The notes beneath the pieces were generated by a model. It did not search any database and was not told the origin of the DNA. It was given only the letters and a program-made list of their open reading frames with translations. A DNA stretch of 10,000 nucleotides from Pavlovales sp. CCMP2436 (lineage: Eukaryota; Haptophyta; Pavlovophyceae; Pavlovales). Position numbers and translations under genes: made by a program. The stretch is taken from positions 1,226,837 to 1,236,836 of the forward strand of contig MU631308.1 of assembly GCA_026770615.1 (NCBI GenBank), read 5' to 3'. Shown here in pieces: positions 6,421-10,000 of the stretch (the first letter of the stretch is position 1; every line of letters starts with the position of its first letter).

Positions 6421-6641
6421 GTGCTTACTTAGTTACCATCCTATTGGTCATTCCCGGCCAATATACTTTCAGAAAGTATTTGCCAAATTAATTGATTTCA
6501 ACATTTAAGTCGTAATATTCAAACCGTTTTTGAAGATGTTCTGATGAGTTGAGGCTTTTGATTTGCCGCTTGAGACCCTGCATTCCGAGGCCCAGCTTAG
6601 AAGCACGAAATAAGGTATGCGCCCCGAACTAGTCGCGTTAC
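6421..6641. other. Unassigned sequence with a small palindrome
   Basis: No gene is seen. ATACTTT-CAG-AAAGTAT at 6463-6479 is a perfect 7-bp stem with a 3-base loop. CTGATGAG at 6540-6547 resembles a ribozyme core motif but lacks the partner helices. Confidence 0.4.
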
Positions 6642-6680
6642 ACCGTTACCACTTTCGCTAAAAGTAGCGCGCGTAACGGT
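6642..6680. repeat. Imperfect nested hairpin
   Basis: ACCGTTAC at 6642-6649 pairs with GTAACGGT at 6673-6680, and inside it ACTTT (6651-6655) pairs with AAAGT (6661-6665). Role unknown. Confidence 0.5.
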
Positions 6681-6730
6681 TAATTGTCTTTTAAGTTTTA
6701 GTAACCTATGGAAGCGTGGCCCACTGCCTC

Positions 6731-6892
6731 GCTAGCCCTGCTAGCCCAGCTAGACCAGGCCGAGGCCGGCTAGGCCGGCTAGGCCGGCTAGGCCAGCTAG
6801 GCCAGCTAGCGGTCGGCTAGGCCAGCTAGGCCAGCTAGGCCGGCTAGGCCAGCGAGGCCGGCTAGGCCAGCTAGGCCAGCTAGGCCAGCTGT
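6731..6892 (+). repeat. CTAG-rich minisatellite, 9-bp unit
   Basis: About 17 tandem units of GCTAGGCC followed by G or A, with a few variants, such as one interrupted unit near 6810. The array ends abruptly at 6892, where an AT-rich island begins. A related array in the reverse orientation lies at 8318-8477. Confidence 0.92.
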
Positions 6893-7599
6893 AAATTATT
6901 AATAAAATTGTGTAAACATTTAAAATTTTATAAAAATACTTAATTTATAAATCATACATGAGTACTACACATGATAATTAGAACCCATTTTATATTAACC
7001 ATCAACATTTAAAATAATATATGACTGTTAAACAAAATAAACAACAATAAAGTTATATAAACCATCAGAATTAAAAATTACGTACGAATATAAAAATAAA
7101 GTGCATCCAATTTATTCGTAAGAACTTCATTAAACAAATCAAAAAAACAAATAAAAATGGATCAGGCAACCGATTTGAATCGACCAACCGCACCTGCAAA
7201 TTAGTTACATCAATTAATTGTAATAGACCCATTAAATAATTCTCAAAAGTAATTATAAGCAGAACATAATCACACAAAAAACTAACTTAAAGTATAGTTA
7301 CAACAAACAACATGATGTTCGTTACAGTTACCATGTTCAAAGTACTTACAAAAAAGAAAAAAAATAATGAATCAATGAATCAATGAATCAATCCAAAAGG
7401 GCTACGTAACCTCTCTTGAATTAGTTACAAACATTAATACTCTCATAAATGGCAATGAATAATACTCATATTAACGTGTAAGTAACGCTTAATTACGAAA
7501 AAACTGTGTGCAAATCTACCTCTAACAGTAAAATGACTTGCCTTAATTTTATAACGTTATTCAAACTACGTATAATACCTATTTTCTGGCGGTTTTAAA
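6893..7599. other. AT-rich island without genes
   Basis: About 700 bp in which, by eye, only about a quarter of bases are G or C, in strong contrast to both sides. No frame exceeds about 70 codons and none looks like a protein. A short tandem repeat of AATGAATC (three units plus a partial) lies at 7366-7392. Such a block could be a replication origin, a matrix-attachment or centromere-like segment, or simply decayed DNA; the sequence does not decide. Confidence 0.7.
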
Positions 7600-7640
7600 G
7601 GACGCTCTAATTGGGTTAAGGTTAGGGTTAGGGTGAATAC
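7600..7640 (+). repeat. Telomere-like tract, copy 1
   Basis: The tract ends in GGTTAAGGTTAGGGTTAGGG, that is, two exact TTAGGG units preceded by degenerate ones. It is part of a 41-bp sequence that recurs at 7753-7793. The internal position, with unique flanks on both sides, makes it an interstitial telomeric sequence and not a chromosome end. Confidence 0.8.
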
Positions 7641-7752
7641 CGACAGTTTACACTACCACGCTCTGCCTAGTTAGGGTATCATTCCACCAATCGCAATCAC
7701 CAGGACCTTAGGGCTTGGGTGTGGTGAGATTTTTTTGTTTGAGGGTCTTCAC

Positions 7753-7793
7753 GGACGCTCTAATTAGGTTATGGTTCGGGCTAGGGTGAATAA
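7753..7793 (+). repeat. Telomere-like tract, copy 2 (degenerate)
   Basis: This segment matches 7600-7640 at 36 of 41 positions, including the non-telomeric leader GGACGCTCTAATT, at an offset of 153 bp. The GGGTTA-type units have mutated (TTCGGG, CTAGGG). A shared leader means the two tracts arose by segmental duplication and not by two independent telomere insertions. Confidence 0.8.
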
Positions 7794-7859
7794 CAAAAAT
7801 CCTACAAGAACGAGCTGCACCTTTAATCACGAGGCCTCGTAGTCTTAGAGTTTGGTTTC

Positions 7860-7886
7860 GGGTTAGCCCTCGAGTTCGGCTAACCC
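7860..7886. repeat. Hairpin with telomere-like stem
   Basis: GGGTTAGCC at 7860-7868 pairs perfectly with GGCTAACCC at 7878-7886 around a 9-base loop containing CTCGAG. The stem carries GGGTTA, like the nearby tracts. Confidence 0.7.
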
Positions 7887-8317
7887 TACACATCCGACCT
7901 GCTTGAAGTAGCATGTAAACGGACGGGCGCAGGTAGCTCGTAGCATGGTGATGGATAGGATTGGGGTCACTGGGGTTTGGGCCTTTTTTACAAACACACA
8001 TTCTGCAAACGTGGGTATTATACTAACGAGGGCTGGCGGTACGTTTCAAGCTCAAGTCAAGCTGATCTTAGCGCTCCGACGCAGGCTCCTACGCGCTACG
8101 CCGAAGTGGGGAGCTGGTAGAAGTGGTGGACGATGCGGAAGCCGAAAACAAACGCTGACGTCATTGCGCAACGCAGGACCGCCCGACATATATTATACTC
8201 AATGTTCAGGGTTGTTGAGTCGGGAAATTCGATGCTTTCCCTGGTCAAATTCAGTAAATTATGTATATGGTAGTAAACAAAGACCTAATTGGGTAACCGG
8301 TCAGGGTTATGGTTTAG
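7887..8317. other. Unassigned sequence
   Basis: A plus-strand frame is open from 7945 to 8322 (125 codons) but shows no recognisable motif and runs into the minisatellite. A further telomere-like fragment, GGGTTATGGTTTAGGTTAG, occurs at about 8303-8321, just before the minisatellite. The CRE-like palindrome TGACGTCA occurs at 8156-8163, with no gene next to it. Confidence 0.4.
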
Positions 8318-8477
8318 GTTAGTGCCTAGCCGCTGGCTTAGCTGGGCCTAGCCTGCAGGGCATAGCTGGGCCTAGCTGGGCCTAGTTGGGCCTAGTTGGG
8401 CCTAGCCGGGCCTAGCCGGGCCTAGCCGGGCTAGGGACTAGCCGGCCCTAGCCGGCCCTAGCCCAGCCTAGCCTAGG
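8318..8477 (-). repeat. CTAG-rich minisatellite, 10-bp unit
   Basis: Units of GCTGGGCCTA with variants (GTTGGGCCTA, GCCGGGCCTA) run head to tail, then switch near 8433 to a CTAGCCGGCC phase. Read on the minus strand the unit is TAGGCCCAGC, close to the TAGGCCAGC unit at 6731-6892 with one extra C. The two arrays are thus related and inverted with respect to each other. Confidence 0.9.
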
Positions 8478-8492
8478 AGTGGAACCGTATGG

Positions 8493-8581
8493 CGATCTGC
8501 TCTGCACAGCGTTTCACTGTCAGCGCGGATTGTTGAGTAAGTCCGAGCTGTTCTGCATGTCGATCTGCTCTGCACGGCGTT
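8493..8581 (+). repeat. Pair of 21-bp direct repeats, 68 bp apart
   Basis: CGATCTGCTCTGCAC followed by AGCGTT or GGCGTT occurs at 8493-8513 and 8561-8581, with a single difference. Between them AAGTCCGAGCTGTTCTGCATG (about 8539-8558) resembles 6017-6037, just left of the dispersed repeat copy A. Confidence 0.7.
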
Positions 8582-8610
8582 CCAGCACCAGATCGGTCAG
8601 CGAGGAATCA

Positions 8611-8635
8611 GTCGACGGCGAATCGGGCCGTCGAC
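8611..8635. repeat. Perfect 9-bp stem-loop
   Basis: GTCGACGGC at 8611-8619 and GCCGTCGAC at 8627-8635 form a perfect stem with a 7-base loop. No downstream gene supports a terminator or operator reading. Confidence 0.6.
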
Positions 8636-9616
8636 GTGAATTGGAAGTGGCACTTTCTCTCCCCCCCATCTCGCTGTTCCGTAAAAATGCGGCTGCAGCT
8701 GCGTGCGGAAGAGCCTGGATCTCGATGCCGTCATGCCGTATGCTGACATCAAAATCCAGGGAGGTCGCACAAGTGGTGCCGCTGAAGCCTTGAGATCGTC
8801 TTCGTCTGCTTCACCGCCCGGAACATCGCCCCGGGCGATCTGGCGGAATGCAGCTTCTCCACAGAGGTCATAGCGCAGCGCGCTCGTCGATCTGGGGCGA
8901 AGATGCTGTGCACATTTTTAGCGCAGTCTTCAAAATTTGGTTGAGCTCCAGCGTGGCACAGGCTCACCGAGGTTGGACGCGAGTCTCACGACACGAACCG
9001 TCGCCCTCTGCGCCTTCGTGGCCGGAGGGAGCGCATGTCTGGCCGCTCCGAACGGTTGCCGGCATGCGAAATCAACATTTGGTGGTGACTGTTGATCACG
9101 TGCCCAAAGCCGAGGTTGTCGAGGAGCAGGCGTTGCGACTTGAGTCATCCGACATATATGGCGGGCTGCCGCAATTATCCTAGTACCAACCCTCCCCAAG
9201 CTCGCACATGCTGCAAACCGCTCTTCTCCGCGCGCATCGACGTTGGGGTGCGTGTGCATTTTGGCAGTTTTGTGTGATTTACTCCTTCTTACGTGCATCA
9301 CACTCCTGCGGCGTGTGCGGTCGGGTGGAGTGCATGGTGCGCAGGAGACGAGATCGAGGCTGTGGTCTGGTCGCCACGGGTGCGGAACCTGGCCCAGGGG
9401 AGTGATCGATGCGATGTCTGTCTGCAAGGCAGATTTGCTGACTTGTTGTGGTAAGACTGCACGCGGCATGATTTTGACTGATGCGCCTTTCAGATCTTTG
9501 GTGCTCCGCCTCGCCTGGCCCCTGGGCTTGGGGTCTCGACCAATTATGAATGTGTAAACACAGCATGTAATGCAATATGTACTACAAAATTTGGCTAGCT
9601 GAGTCTACTCGGCTAG
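8636..9616. other. Unassigned GC-rich stretch
   Basis: Overlapping frames of 60 to 180 codons occur on both strands, the longest on the minus strand (9469-8930), but none shows a family motif or plausible exon borders. The end of this stretch adjoins repeat copy B, and by analogy with the segment beside copy A it may contain decayed parts of the same element. I found no convincing long match between the two flanks. Confidence 0.4.
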
Positions 9617-10000
9617 ACCCCTGAGCCTATTAACAATAGGCGTTTTCAAACCTATTCAATATGATGGGTTCGGCACGATGTAGTCGACTAACCGTGCGGC
9701 TTGGACCTAGGGTCACCGCAAATCACCATGGACAGAACGACATAGGGGAATCCATGAATCAATTAGATTAACGATGCAGCCTCCCGTTGGTCCGTTATGA
9801 TTTCTTGAAATAGCTACACAACAATACAGAAATTTAAGCAAGGGGGCTAAGTTTCGGGCATATGGGCGCACGTGACAGTAGCTTGCCAGCGCGTCGACAC
9901 GGACCTGCCGTCTAGGCGGAGGGGTATCGGCGTGGTGTGTGGCCTGTAGCCTAGACATCCCCGAGTGTGTTTGGCGCACCTCTGGCGCAGCTCAGAGCGC
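9617..10000 (-). repeat. Dispersed repeat copy B, cut by the window edge
   Basis: This is the counterpart of 6050-6420 in the same orientation. On the minus strand the matching frame is open from the window edge to 9713, with HN-x-PTGG at 9799-9779. It then meets TGA directly after the GDLR residues and another stop soon after, although the frame still spells VPNP at 9676-9665. Copy B is therefore a broken version of whatever copy A encodes. It continues beyond the window. Confidence 0.65.

Noticed and set aside
6540..6606. CTGATGAG followed later by CGAAA, as in a hammerhead ribozyme core
   Set aside because: The bases next to these motifs do not pair into the required helix II, and no matching helix I or III arms were found.
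8930..9469. Minus-strand open frame of 179 codons
   Set aside because: The composition is arginine-, alanine- and proline-rich, as expected from GC-rich noncoding DNA; overlapping plus-strand frames are equally open and no family is recognisable.

Overview
This window looks like nuclear DNA of a eukaryote with spliceosomal introns, most likely a protist or microalga. The evidence is one gene with GT-AG introns and GC-rich exons, miniature inverted-repeat transposable elements with TA target-site duplications, vertebrate-type TTAGGG-like runs inside the sequence, long microsatellites, and sharp swings between GC-rich and AT-rich blocks. I cannot name the species. Nothing bacterial (operons, ribosome binding sites, CRISPR) is visible.

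The only gene I recognise is on the minus strand, 3141 down to at least 1967. Its three exons (3141-2774, 2573-2480, 2050-1967) join without a frame break into the first 182 residues of a Mad3/BubR1-type spindle checkpoint protein: an N-terminal KEN box followed by the conserved Mad3/BUB1 homology region I (TPR fold). The 3' part is not identifiable in the window. Intron 2 contains an inverted, 69/73-identical copy of the end of exon 2, including its splice donor, so the pre-mRNA could fold into a long hairpin over that splice site. This is the most unusual structure here.

Layout: 1-1047 holds low-complexity DNA, short duplications and a three-copy tandem repeat. 1166-1621 holds two foldback (hairpin) elements. 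1967-3141 is the checkpoint gene. 3221-4537 holds three related TIR elements, with one weak candidate exon between the first two. 4538-6049 has no recognisable gene. 6050-6420 and 9617-10000 are two diverged direct copies of a dispersed repeat whose minus-strand reading frame seems to have been under coding constraint. 6731-6892 and 8318-8477 are related CTAG-rich minisatellites in opposite orientation. Between them lie an AT-rich island (6893-7599) and duplicated telomere-like sequence (7600-7886). 8478-9616 has no recognisable gene.

Apart from the checkpoint gene the window reads as repeat-rich accessory or subtelomere-like DNA. The genes do not form a pathway. The main functional question is whether the repeats around and inside the checkpoint gene affect its expression.
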